Below are positions 31,039-43,067 of a stretch of 64,000 bases of DNA, in pieces (the first letter of the stretch is position 1; each line of letters starts with the position of its first letter). Where the stretch lies: the NCBI GenBank assembly GCA_030272155.1, contig CP126196.1:1426001-1490000 (forward strand), given 5' to 3'. Origin of the DNA: Tetradesmus obliquus (taxonomy: Eukaryota > Chlorophyta > Chlorophyceae > Sphaeropleales > Scenedesmaceae). Under the pieces are notes generated by a model. That model did no database searches and had not been told where the DNA came from. It saw only the letters and a program-made list of their open reading frames with translations. Made by a program: the position numbers and the translations under genes.

Positions 31039-34000
31039 ATGTTGTGTCGACATTGCATGAGTCGGGGCTGGCGGCTCCTCAGCAGTGGCAGCAGCAGTGG
31101 CAGTCTCAGCCTAGCAGCACGGCCACTGCACAGCAGCTCAAAAGCGCCTTATAAGACTCATAGACGGCAGCTCAACGGTGTAGAGCGAGCAGCAGCGATT
31201 GGTCTGGCAGCGCTGCAGGCACAGCAGCAGGGCACAACTCCACTGGCTGCTGTCGCTGCTGCTGGTCCTGATAGCAGCAGTCTGTCCTTGGGGCCCCCAC
31301 CAGCAGTAGCTCAGCTGCAGCTGCAGAGACCAAAGAAGAAAGTTGGTGAGGACTGCTCTTCTGTGCTGCTGTTGCACGTTTCATGCAGTAGCGTCTTGGT
31401 GTGCAGAGGCTGATGCCATGTTCCAGGGCCAGCAGCTGCACCCTGTGGTCTTTTTGCACAGCTGCTGCTGCTACTGCTGCTGGTGATAGACTAGCATGTC
31501 CAGTGCTTGCCACGCATCGTGCATGCATGCTGCCTGCTCCAGCCACAGCTCATCTCACGTCAGCCAGCACTGCTGTGTGTGACATACAGCATGCACATCA
31601 ACTCATCCAACACACATTCGCATCCACCTGCCCCTACACTTCCCTGTTCTGCCAATCACTACATGTCCTGCAGGCGCTCTGCAGAAGGTGCCGGTGATAT
31701 CGCCGCCAGATGAGCTTGCCGCGTCAGCGCTGAAGCGCGCCCTCAAGGTGCAGCCCGCAGCAGGCCTGAAGAATGAGGCGGAGAAGGAGCGCAGCAGAGC
31801 AGCCAAGCAGCTGGATACACACATGAAGGTGCGCAGGCTGCTCTTGGATGTTCTGCATCACCTGGTGTGTTGCTGTAGAGCAGCAGGGTCGAGTGCGGTG
31901 CACTGTGACAGGTTGTCTGGCGACAGTTTGTGTGGTGACAAGTTGGGTGGTGCCAGCCGGTGCAGCTGTGCAAACAGGGGCGGCTAGCCGCCTGTGCATT
32001 GCAGCAGTGCTAGAACCGGAGCCCTGTTTGTTCCCACAGCCCTAGTCAGCTCCTCACAGCAGACATGGCGGTACTAACCACGTTGCACATAAAACAGGCA
32101 CTAATCCACTGCAGCAGTCCGCAGCTTTGAGCATCAACTGGCCTGTTCTTTCCTGTTTCAAAAGGAGCTGTCGGTGCCGCTGACCCGCTACCTGAAGGCC
32201 TTCCCGCCGCTATCGGCGCTGCAGTGGTCCACAGCCATGAGCTTGCAGTTGTTAGTGGTGACGCATATCCTGCCCCTTTCTTTGCAATCTGCAGGAGCTG
32301 TCTGTGCCGCTGAGCCGCTACCTGAAGGCCTTCCCGCCGCTGTCCGCGCTGCACCCCTTTGAGGCTGCGCTGCTGGACCTCACCGTGGGCGCAGCCACCT
32401 ACGCCAGCGTGCTGGGCAAGGCGGACGCGCTGCGCAAGTCGCTGCAGGAGGTGCGAGGGTTGACTGACAACAATGTTGGCAAGTGCTTAATCAGCGAGAA
32501 ACACATGTTCTTTGCCGCTTATGCTGCACTGGGTGTGCTGGGCAAGGCGGACGCACTGCGCAAGTCGCTGCAGGAGGTGCGAGGTTTTATAGTTGCTCAA
32601 CCACTCACGCTGCGAGCTCGGCCCTGTGTTCATGATGTCATGCAACCGCACATGCTGAGACCAGTGCTCCCCTGCGGCAGGTGGCATTTGCTGCTGTTTT
32701 GCTTTGACAATGGATCATGTTTAAGTGGTCATTTGCTCAACTACCTGCCACACATCTGATGAGCTGCTTGTGGCGGTGCCACAGTCTTGCTGTGCTGTGC
32801 TGCTGCTGCCGGCCAGGTGGGCAAAGGCTTTGCCAACAGGGCCTCCAACGCAGCCAACAAGCGTGCAGCAGCAGCAGTGGCGGAGGAGGGCTCGGAGGCA
32901 CTGGCAGCAGTCTTTGCAAAGGGTGCCAAGGCAGTGGAGGACCTGAAAAAGGTGCGGCAAGAGAAATACCCATACGTGGGCCCCTGCCTGCATCATGTCT
33001 GCTGCCAATGCGTCAACCAACTATTTGATCGTAATCAACTGCACACTTCGCATGCCGCAGGACTCGCGCTTGCTGCGCAGCCTGCCGTATGTGGACCCCA
33101 GCCTGCAATATGCCTTCCAGGGTTGGTACACCATAATGCACATCTCTTGCATTCCTGTGCATGCCGCAGGTCTCGCGGGCGCTGCGCAGCCTGCCGTACG
33201 TAGATCCTTCACTGCCCACACTGGCGCTGGTGGGCGCGCCAAACACCAATGCTGGTGTTGTGCTGACGTGCTTGCTGCTTCATGTGCCGCAGGTCTCGCG
33301 GGCGCTGCGCAGCCTGCCGTACGCAGATGCTAGCCTGCCCACGGTGGCGCTAGTGGGCGCGCCAAACACCATTGCTAGTGCTGTGCTGACATGCTTGCTG
33401 CTTCGTATGCCGCAGGTCTCGCGGGCGCTGCGCAGCCTGCCGTACGTTGACCCTAGCCTGCCTACACTGGCACATGTAGGCGCCCCAAATGTGGGCAAGT
33501 CCAGCCTGGTGCTGTGTGACATGCTTGCTGCTTCGTATGCCGCAGGTCTTGCGGGCGCTGCGCAGCCTTCCCTACGTTGACACTAGCCTACCCACCCTGG
33601 TGGGTGCGCCAAACACCATTGCTGGTGCTGTACAAACTTGCTGCTTCGTATGCCGCAGGTCTCGCGGGCGCTGCGCAGCCTGCCCTATGTAGACCCTAGC
33701 CTACCTACACTGGCGCTGGTGGGCGCGCCAGACACCATTGCTGGTACTGTGCTGACATGCTTGCTGCTTCATGTGCCGCAGGTCTCGCGGGCGCTGCGCA
33801 GCCTGCCGTACGTCGACCCTAGCCTGCCCACACTGGCACTTGTGGGTGCGCCAAATGTGGGCAAGTCCAGCCTAGTCAGAGTACTGTCCAGCGGCGTGCC
33901 TGAGGTGTGCAACTACCCTTTCACCACACGCAGCATCAAGATGGGCCACTTTTATGTGGACGCGCAGCGGCACCAGGTGCGGCATGCACAAAAATGCAGG

Positions 34001-34303
34001 ATGTGTGTATGTCATATGCCAATCCTAGCAGGCATACATACTAGCGGCATCAGGGTGCAACGGCTGCGTGCGGATGTGCTCATGGAGACACCTCCTTGCT
34101 TGCACGGTGTGCTGTCAAGTGGTATTTTGTGTTGTTTGCACAATGGTGGTGAGTGAGCTGCAGCTTCACTCCATGCATTGCTGTGCTCCTGTGCCGATGT
34201 CCTGAGCAGAACACTAGCAGCAGGGGTTTACAGCTCGGTGACTATGTATGCTGCCTTTCCGGGGTCTGTCTGCTGATCGTGCTGTCTGCTGCTGTTGCCC
34301 TCG

Positions 34304-34339
<36 letters not shown>

Positions 34340-35087
34340 GCAGATCACTGACACGCCAGGCCTGCTGCACCGCCCGGACGATCACCGCAACAAGATGGAG
34401 CTGCTGACCCTCCTGCTTCTGCTGCTGCTGCCGCCGCCGCCGCCGTAGATCACCGACACGCCAGGCCTGCTGCACTGCCCGGACGAGTACCACAATAAGA
34501 TGGAGCTGCTGACGCTGCTGCTGCTGCTGCTGCTGCCGCCGCCGCCGCCGCCGCAGATCACCGACACGCCGGGACTGCTGCACCGCCCGGACGAGTACCG
34601 CAACAAGATGGAGCTGCTGACGCTGGCAGCGCTGCAGCACCTGCCCAGCAGCGTAGTGTTTGTGGCAGACCTGACAGAGGAATGCGGCACAAGTGTGGCA
34701 GATCAGTGGGCAATTCGCAGGGAGCTGCGGGCGCGTTTTCCTGCAAAGCCTTGGATTGATGTGCTGTCGAAGGCAGACCTGCTGCAGGAAGTGTGGCAGG
34801 AAGTGGAGCAGCAGCGGCAGCACAGCAACAGCAGCAGTGAGAGTGCAGCCGCAGCAGGAGCGGCTGCTGCTGTCGATGTGCAGCATGCTGTGCAGTTTGC
34901 TGCAGCGATAACAGACGCTGTTCGTGTCTCGTCGGTGACTGAGCAGGGGCTGGGTGAACTGCAGGAAGGGCTTGTTGAAATGCTGCAGTCGGATGAAGCA
35001 GTAAAGGAAGCAGCAGCAGGGGCTTCACTGGTGCAGGAGGACAGCAGTGCAGCCAGCTTGTTGCAGCAGCAAGGAAGCAGCAGCTGA
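31039..35087 (+). CDS. NOG1-like (OBG/TRAFAC class) GTPase, organelle-targeted
   Basis: A GTPase of the Nog1/Obg group, which assist large ribosomal subunit assembly. Exons 31039-31345, 31674-31828, 32295-32450, 32817-32951, 33782-33976 and 34557-35087, phases 1,0,0,0,0, give 492 aa. The basic, acid-poor start (MLCRHCMSRGWRLLSSG, then RPLHSSSKAPYK) suggests a mitochondrial presequence. The Nog1-type N-terminal helical region (LSRYLKAFPPLSALHPFEAA, LGKADALRKSLQE) precedes the G domain: G1 GAPNVGKSS (about 273-281), G2 around YPFTTRS, G3 DTPG (319-322), G4 SKAD (387-390) in place of NKxD. A Ser/Ala/Gln-rich insert and short tail follow. It lacks the long C-terminal part of nucleolar NOG1. Two G-domain exons are preceded by arrays of partial copies. 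Confidence 0.93.
32150..32235 (+). repeat. Acceptor-side copy of NOG1-like exon 3 head
   Basis: CAAAAG followed by sequence coding ELSVPLTRYLKAFPPLSAL, nearly the same as the start of exon 3 at 32295, about 129 bases upstream of it. Confidence 0.92.
32525..32590 (+). repeat. Donor-side copy of NOG1-like exon 3 tail
   Basis: The end of exon 3 (VLGKADALRKSLQE, then GTGCGAGG) at 32450 is repeated about 126 bases downstream with one substitution in the coding part, keeping the donor. Confidence 0.92.
33045..33781 (+). repeat. Six acceptor-side copies of the NOG1-like P-loop exon head
   Basis: Copies begin at 33061, 33170, 33293, 33415, 33545 and 33659, each after a GCCGCAG acceptor, ahead of the complete exon at 33782; spacing is about 110-130 bp. 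They code RALRSLPYVDPSLPTLALVGAPN-like peptides; only the copy at 33415 reaches GKSSLV. Intron sequence (TTGCTGCTTC..GTGCCGCAG) is part of the unit. Confidence 0.95.
34300..34556 (+). repeat. Two acceptor-side copies of the NOG1-like G3 exon head with CTG/CCG runs
   Basis: Copies starting at 34344 and 34449 (ITDTPGLLH, then NKMELLTL) precede the full exon at 34557, with spacing of 105 and 108 bp. Each unit ends in (CTG)n(CCG)n running into a CAG or TAG acceptor. The real exon continues LAALQHLPSSVVF instead of the CTG run. Confidence 0.94.
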
Positions 35088-35548
35088 TGCCTGTTTGTAC
35101 ATTGACTTGTTTGTGGGGTCATCTTACCAAGTTGGCGCATGCCGCTGTTCTCGATTTTCGGGTCTCAGGATGTACAATGAACATTGTATGCTGCTGTTTG
35201 CATCGCCTTTCCAGGGTCTGTGGGAGGAGGCCCTGCAAGTAAAACTAACGAGTACGACTCAACTGACATGCTACAACAGCATGCCGTTTCGACCTTCAAC
35301 ATATTTTTCGTGAGAATGCATATGCAGCTCATACATCAGGTGAACGAGTATCACAGTCAACGTGCTTGACGTCTGCGATCTTCTTAGTACGCTGTACTGC
35401 CGTACGCTGGTGATCGCGTGCTGCTGCACGTTCAACCCTCAGCAAGCCCAGAACGCGTTTTCAAATAACACAAAGTAAGTAAAACTGTACACCTAGGCCT
35501 AATTGACATTGCCTCAGTGGATCTTGAGCGGTACGTTACTCAACGACC
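35088..35548. other. Spacer between two plus-strand genes
   Basis: Presumably the 3' UTR of the NOG1-like gene and the promoter of the next. No clear TGTAA or TATA motif was found at a convincing position. Confidence 0.4.
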
Positions 35549-38500
35549 ATGTGTGCTGTTGACAGGATCATGCGCTGCAACGTGGCAACCACCGCCGTGC
35601 TGGCGGTCCTACTCTTCGCATCAGCAATTGTTGCCGAAGACACCCCGTATGACGGCATCAGAGGCCTGCAGACACTGCCGAGCACAGACAAGGGCCAGCT
35701 GCTCGGTGCCTGCTTCAACGAGTTGCTAAAGTCTTATGGGACCGGCGACAAGATGCTGTATGATATCAGGGTCAACAAAACGATTGCACCCATCGACGTC
35801 CGTCTTGATGGGCAGTTTGCTGAGCAGGTGAGCCCACGGGCAGCAGCACAGATGCTGAGGCATGCCTGAGGGCAGTGCCCTGCTGGGCAGCAATGTTGTT
35901 TGCACTGTTTCACGTGATGACAAGTGCCACATGCATGCGTTCTGTACAATGAAACCCATATATCTCAACACATGCATGGCAAGTTATGGGTTAATGCGCG
36001 TTGGTTTATGGCACAAGTGGGGCGCATCGACGCACATCCAGACATTGCAATGTCACAATGGTGTGTCTGTAGCTCTGCACGCCAGCTGCAGCAACATGCA
36101 GATAAGCGCTGACCACATACCCCTGCTTCAGATCCCGCGCACAGCCTCAATCCTCAGCAAACTGACCCTTCTTTCTTTCTGCGCACTTGCTTGCAGGTGG
36201 CAGCCCAAATGACGACCACGCAGGTCGATGAGTTCTGCGCTGCTGCAACAGACCCTGCAATGGCCACTGCTGTGCGCACCATGAATGAGGCCAGGGGTGC
36301 CGCTGCCACCAAGGCCCGGATCCAGTGGCAGCAGGAGCAAACTTCCAAAGCTTCGCCTGAATCCGCTGTTGCCGACGCCACTGCAGCTCGCATGCGCCGT
36401 GCAGGCTTTGATGACAGTGCAATGCCCGCTGGCAAGACAGGTGCGTGGATGCAGCTGCTCCTGTTTGTGGTGTAGCTGCAAGCCCTATCGCTTCAGCCAG
36501 GCCGGCTCAGCTGCTGCCAACCTTGACTGCTCCCAGTTTCTAGCTAGCTGTTACTGCTTCCCAAACTCGGATTCAACAGGCGCTGATCTGATGGCTTGCC
36601 TGCTGTCGCTGCTGCTGCCGTTGCTGTTGCTGCTGCTGCTGCAGTGCCCACCCAAGCAGCAAGCAAGCCCACGAACGCTACCTCAGGCTCCAAGGACCTC
36701 TCACAGCAGCCTCACCTGCCTGCGGCTGCTCCCGCCACGCCCGCAGCACACACAACAGCTTCAAATCCAGCGGCCACATCACCCCCTGCAGGCAGTACTG
36801 CTGCTCCTACAGGTTCCAAGACTCAGACAGCAGCAGCTACTTCAGCTACCCGCAAGCCAGTAGCAGCACAGGCTGAACCGGCTGCAATGAGCACGCCATT
36901 CGCAACAGATGCCACCAGTGGACTGTGGAAGCCAGCTGTTGCAGACTACGGTTCAGTCACCGGCGGCTATGCCGTGCTAATGGCACCCCTCACTGCAGCG
37001 CGGCTGTACGCAAACAACAACGGAGACAGCCGCAGTGACACGCCAGCTGTGGCGGTAGCTGTAACGGTGAGCCGGCCCACACCAAACCTGTCATTTTAAA
37101 TTTTACGCACGGTGATCCTGCTTGCTTCTGATGCGTAGTATTTGTGACTCACGGTGAGGTTCCCCGTGTGTAACTTCCAAACTGTGAGTGGCAGCAGGGT
37201 GCTGCGGGGCATGCGGCGGCAGTTTTGCTTTGCGCAGCAGCGGCCTTGGGTGCTATGCAGGTCAGCTGCAATGACGTGCCAGCAGTGCTGCTCATTGATA
37301 ACGATAGGGTAGTTTGTGCAAAAGGCCGCAAGGTGCTGACGCAGTCGCCGCTGCTGCTGCTGCTGCTGCTGCCAGACATGTGCCGCGCTGGAGCTGACCA
37401 ACTTTGTTGTCAGCGTTGTCTGCGGCCTGACTGGCACCACTGGCGTGTGGGCAGGCGGCTCCTTCATTGCCTCCGGTGGCGTCTGGTCAGCACCTGCCGA
37501 GATCGCGTGCCTCTTGGCACAGTCAGCCACAGAGTAAGTGTGCGAGTGAGGGCTGTCACTTGGATTGTTGGCAGTGAAGAGCGAAGTTGCAATCTGCATG
37601 TACACGTTCATCATCATCAGCAGCAGCAGCAGCAGCAAGCCAGGTAGCGTCTGTTTCTGGCGCCAGCTCGCGCTGCTGAAATGCGTGATGCAGCCATGCA
37701 GCTTTACTTTCATGGCTGCGGTTTTACGGTGGCGGCGGTTGCATCCTATGGAGTCTCTGGGCGTGACAATGCTACGCCAACAAGAGTATGTGTCAACATC
37801 GCACAGTGCTGTCCCTTTGACTGCTCGTAACTCGCAGTGCTGCTGTTGCTGCCTGTGCCTGCAGGGCTGCCTTCAAGCTGTGCAATGATGTGGTCACTGG
37901 TACCGACTTTGTGGATGGCAACATCGACGCTGCGGAGGTGCAGGCTGCATATGAGAACGGAAGGAAGGCCCTCGACAATCACCTGGTGCGGCCCTGCTGG
38001 TGTTGCAGGCTGTAGCTGCCTGAACCCGATAAGCAACGTATCGCCTGCCAGCTGCAAGCATGGCACATGTCACAGGCATAGCGCAACACGCGCATTTGCT
38101 CACTGCAAGCATGTCTGCATGTCTGGCGAGTGCAGTAGCGACATGTCACACATAGAGGCTGCCTGCACCCAACCCAAATGGTATCCTCGCATGTTGTCGC
38201 CCGTCTGCTGCTGCTGCTGCTGCTGCTGCTAGATCCTGTGGAACAAGGCCAACAGTGACACTGGAGCAATCCAAACTGGCATCACCACCTCCACCACCAC
38301 ACTCAGCACAGCAGTGTCAACAGCCACCACAACCATCACAACAGCTGTTTCAACCGCCACCACCACCCTGCAAGGCGACATCAGCACTGCTACAACCACG
38401 CTGCAAGGCGACATCAGCACAGCAACCACCACGCTGCAAAATGACATCACTCAGGCCACTAACACCATCACCAGGACCATTGATGCAGCAACCACGCGGC

Positions 38501-39272
38501 TGGTCAACAAGATTGATGTGTCAACCAACAACATCCTCGCCCAGGTGGGCAGCAAAGCCGTTTTTAGGGTGCTTTAACCTGGTATGCCTCACGCGTGAAA
38601 TTTACCATGCGGCAATTTGCAGGGCACGCATGGGCCCGCACTGCTTGCATCACACTGCTAGTACTGTAGGCAATAGCGGCAGCAGAGCATACACTCCAGT
38701 GAGCCGCAGCAGCATTCGATTGGATTGCGTGGGAAGCAGCAGCTGCTCCATCACTACTTTGTGCTTACATGCTGGGTCATCCCGTGGCGAATTCTGCAGA
38801 CTGCCTGCTATCCTTCTCTGACGACAAATTTCTGCGCTGCTGCTGCCGCTTTCTGCCACGTCACGGCGGCGCCATCATCCTGCAGGTGAGGGGCACCGAG
38901 GCCACGCTGTCGCGGCAGCTGGCAGCAGCGCAGGCCGCCATCATCGCAGACACACACGCCACCGTGGCTGCTGCTGTTGCAACGCTCACTGCACTCAACA
39001 AGGAGCTCACTCTGGTGCTGTCAAGCCAGGTTTGCGACCTCAAAACTGATGTGGCTTTGGTGCAGCGTGAGTCAGACTACCTCAGGAGGTTGCTGCTGAC
39101 CCCTGAGACAAAGAGGCCAGGCTTTAACTGCCCGCTGCTGACAGCCAGCACTACACCGAAGAACAAATGCGACGTGCGCTGCCCGATGGTGAAGCCGAAC
39201 GCCTGCACGGCTGTGAACACTACGTTCGTAGTGCCGGCACGGCAGGTGCAGCCGTTGGGCTTCTGTCAGTAA
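35549..39272 (+). CDS. Large secreted orphan protein with Thr-rich repeats and a Cys-rich end
   Basis: No family recognised. Exons 35549-35827, 36197-36440, 36645-37066, 37376-37533, 37865-37985, 38233-38544 and 38886-39272 join with phases 0,1,0,2,0,0 to 640 aa (633 if the second ATG at 35570 is used). MRCNVATTAVLAVLLFASAI is a signal peptide. The N-terminal part (GQLLGACFNELLKSYGTGDK) looks globular; a Thr/Ala/Pro-rich linker follows; exon 4 codes a hydrophobic Gly-rich stretch (TGTTGVWAGGSFIASGG). Exon 6 has three repeats of TATTTLQGDIS-like heptads, suggesting an extended or coiled fibre. The C-terminus has several Cys (KCDVRCPMVKPNAC). Wall or matrix protein is a guess. Its introns show none of the exon-edge copies common elsewhere in the window. 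Confidence 0.8.
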
Positions 39273-41738
39273 CATGTTACATGACAATATGACAGAGGGT
39301 CGGGGAGCGCCACACGTGTCAACGTGAGGGCAACCAGGGTGGCTGGCTTCTTTGAAAAGTTTGTGCATGAGCAGCGCTGATTGATTTATGCGATGCGTGG
39401 CAAGACATCTTCAATCATTCTTCACGGTTGATTTGATGGTGAATGGTGAAGGGGCTACTAAAGGTCAGGCCATAAAGCTGGAGTATCAACAGCATGGGAG
39501 TTTTTCTGCTGCTATGTGGGCGGTGTGTGTGTCAGCATGGTGTGGGCTTAGATCAGACGGCATGGCGCGGCACATGTTCAATCTGCCAGCCCAGCTTCAT
39601 CACACAGCTTCCTTCCGACATGAGCATGAGCTTGACATGTATGCCGCAAAATGGGCATGGCATTGATGGGTTGAAAAAAGAAGGCATGTATTCTCTGGCA
39701 GTTCGCGGGTTGTTGCAGCAGGGTGATTGCTGGGACAGCTTCCACCTGGCTGGTGGCTGGCATGATGCCTTTTGTGCTTGCATGGATGTCATGTGTGCAT
39801 TGTGCACTAGGAGCATGCCGTGTTTAGATCGGCTGGGCAGCCAGTAACCAGCCTCCAGGCCATGTGCGCACGGCATGCCTCATCAGCGTACTCATTGATC
39901 TTAGTTGCGCATGCATGGCGGCACAGGCAGCTAGCTGTGGCTCGGCCGCTGCTGTTGTCCCGGCTGGTGCCAGGTGTGTGAGATGAAGCATGTCTGCATG
40001 GCTGTCGTTCATGCTGCTGTGGTTGCAGGGCATGAACAGTGACAGCCAAGTTTTTTCGCATGCCGCAGCCATAGCCAGCAGATCCTGGTTGGCTGTGTTT
40101 TGCAATTGGCTGCGCGAGTCGGCTGCAAGTGTGTCATTGTGTTTCACCGTGTTGTCGTTTTCTTTGGCCTTCCAGCACCCGCTGTGCCTTGCATCCACAG
40201 GCCTCGCTGGATATGAGCGTCTGTGATTCACCCCCACTCCACCCTCATGGAATAAGGTTCAGCATACCCCAGTACCCGGTTACGCGTCTTTGCTGTCTCA
40301 TGTTTGATCGAGACGATCATGTTGTGTGGGCAAAGGTTTAGCAACACCTTGCAGGCACGAGCAGAAAGGTGCCTGTCAGCCAGCGTTGCTGGCACAACAC
40401 AGTCCAGCTGGGGTTCAAATGTGACACAGGTTTGGTAGGAGGTCTGTAGCTGATGTTCAACAGGCAGTTGCCCAGCAGAGCTGTTGCGCCAGCACCGCTG
40501 GCACTCTCAGGTGGTGCCAGAGAGCTCAATTTGTTTTGCATGGTTTCTGCTGCAAGCTTCTGGGCATCAAATCGACTCTGGGCACCTGGTCGACTGTGTG
40601 TGTTGTTGGGGTGGTGTTGCAACTAGCAGCTGACACCCAACTGTTTTGCATCAATGCCCCAAGCTAGTTGCTGCGCTTGGGTGCCATGCAATCTGGTGTG
40701 GCAGCAGTGTCTGCTGCGCATGCGCAGACCCGCTGTGTCAGCGATAGGTTTGGCAGGATTTGGTCAACCGTGCACGCTGCCTTAATCGCAGCTACATCAG
40801 CACAGCTGGCGGTTGCAACCCAGCAGTTCTTGTGTGAGCTGGTGATGTCCTGCTCTGCTGTGTATGTTGGGGCACCTATACTTGGTATCAGTAACGGTCT
40901 GTGTGGTGTGCTCAGGCTCTGCTGGCATTGCTGAGCCGATGTGTCGTGTGCTGGCGCTGTACAGCGCTGCTGATAGTACAGATCGAAAAAAGAGAAAAGT
41001 ACTGGCCCAACACGTAAGGTGGGCGAGCGGTGTGCTGATGTCTCATGTTGATGCCATGATGCTGCTTGAAGATGGCACCTTCAAGGTACATGTAAATACT
41101 TACATGACATTCTGTATCATTGCTGGAGTATGTGCTCCATGCAGCAGTGCACATCAGGTGTGCCTAGTGCAGCCGACAGAGGTTTCCAGGAGCCAATATC
41201 GTTTGCTATTCTGCAGCATGGATTGATGCCACCAGTTTGACAAGCCACGAGCATCAGTGACGCGGCACTTGCATCGTGTTTAAGAACGAATTTACGCATC
41301 CTCCATCGTGTGCAGCAACACATCATGCACTGCAACCTCACTCCCAGGCATGCTGCGATTCAACAAACCACCCAAGCCAACCGCATAGTGACTAGGCTGA
41401 CCGCAACACCCACAGTGACACAGCCGGTCACCAAGCCTTTTGCTTGAGTTCACTGCTGATGTTGCTGCTGCCGCTGGTCGCATCCCCTCCTGGCAGCCTT
41501 GCACAAGCGCGGTGGCTTGCTGCTGCTGCTGCTGCTGCCGCTGTTTACCAGTCGCCTCCTCGTGTGGCCGCCTCACAGGAGCGAGCCAGCGAGTCATCCA
41601 GCGATGTGCGCGGCAAGCCGTCATTGTAGCTGACGACAGCAACACCGCTGAGCTTTGATCACACGTTGGAGCCACTCCACCAGCGACCAAGCTTCCTGGG
41701 GGCCGCTTCTTCATTGCTGCTGCTGCTGCTGCTGCTGT
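39273..41738. other. Intergenic between convergent genes, no supported gene
   Basis: Both flanking genes end into this stretch. No exon chain, repeat array or RNA gene was recognised apart from the copied SGNH gene end at about 41560-41660. Confidence 0.5.
41560..41660 (-). repeat. Copy of the terminal SGNH exon end
   Basis: About 90 bases coding VAVVSYNDGLPRTSLDDSLA, then SCEAATRGGDW and a stop, occur here as a second copy just past the real end at 41739. The stop is TAA in the copy and TGA in the gene. The peptide is preserved despite base changes. Confidence 0.88.
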
Positions 41739-42758
41739 TCACCAGTCTCCTCCTCGCGTGGCCGCCTCACATGAGCGAGCCAGCGAGTCGTCCAACGATG
41801 TGCGCGGCAGGCCGTCATTGTAGCTGACGACAGCTACGCCGTTGAGCTTGAACCACACGTTAGAACCGCCTTCTGCCAGCTCTGCTGCTGTTGGGGTGGC
41901 GCCTGGGGTGGTGGCGTGGGTGATGGTGATGCGCACGATGCACTCGGCGTGCTGCGAGACCTGCAGCAGCAGCAGCAGCAGCAGCATGCGAATTGCAGAG
42001 CAACACATACAGCGGGTGAGGTGTCCGTTTGAGTCCACGTGGGGTGCTGGTGACCTGCGCGGCAGCAACATGCCAAGATAATTGGTGGGTGCAATGTTGC
42101 GTATGAACAGCTCTGCTGATTCACATCACTAGGTTTCCTCATTCCAGCTCATAGGTAGCTTGTTACTATCACGCCAACCCCACCAATACAACATAGGCGC
42201 AGCTGTCATGCATAGCTGCATCAATGCAACAGCAGCGGCTCCTTTGCATGACTCAACCCACCCACCTGCGTAGAGTTCACCCTCAGCGCTGCAGCTGTGT
42301 CGCCCTGCTTGTATCCAACCAGCCACATCGGCGCACACTGGCACCCTGACACACACGTCAGCTGCGCAATCCCCATGCGGTTCCTTCCCTCGCTGACTCC
42401 TTTGTTAAATAACGCCACCAGCAGCCGCCGCGGCTGCTGCTGCTGCAGCTGCTGCTGCCGCTGCTGGAATTGCAGCAGCAGCTGCTGCTGTGCGTCACTG
42501 TCCCTGCCTTGGACTAATGGAGGCGCTGTAGCCACGCCTGGGGGAGCCTCTGTGTTGAGTTTTAGTTCGATGTAAGCACCTAAACCCCGGCCCTGCAGTC
42601 CAAGGTTGTGGCTGTTAGGGTTTCCATCTATTCGTCTGAATGGTGCATCATTCCAAGCCCAGGCTGTGATAGGCAGCGGGGCGGCTGGAGGGCTGTCTGT
42701 GCTGTTGCTGTTGCTGCTGCTGTTGCCAGGCTCAGGGCTAGCTGACAGGTCGTCGGTG

Positions 42759-42795
<37 letters not shown>

Positions 42796-43035
42796 TGTCA
42801 AGAGCAGGGCTGCTTAGCGGGCCATCGGTGCTGTTGCTGCTGCCACCACTGTTGCCAGGTTCAGGGCTTGTGGGTGGTCCATCGCTGCTGCTGTTGCCAG
42901 GAGCAGGGCTGCTGGGCAGGCCATCAGTGCTATTGCTGCTGCCACCACTGCTGTCGGCAACAGGGCTGCTCTGCGGACCATCAGTGCTGCTGCTACCGTT
43001 GCTGCCAGGTGAAGGGCTGCTCGGAAAATCAACAG

Positions 43036-43067
<32 letters not shown>

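Noticed and set aside
33045-34620. CRISPR-like array (regular repeats with spacers)
   Set aside because: Repeat units are coding exon heads with splice acceptors in a nuclear gene, and the spacing sequence is itself repeated.
39388-41226. Several open frames of 80-170 codons between the convergent genes
   Set aside because: No coherent domain, no acceptor/donor pairs giving a chain, and similar frames exist on both strands.
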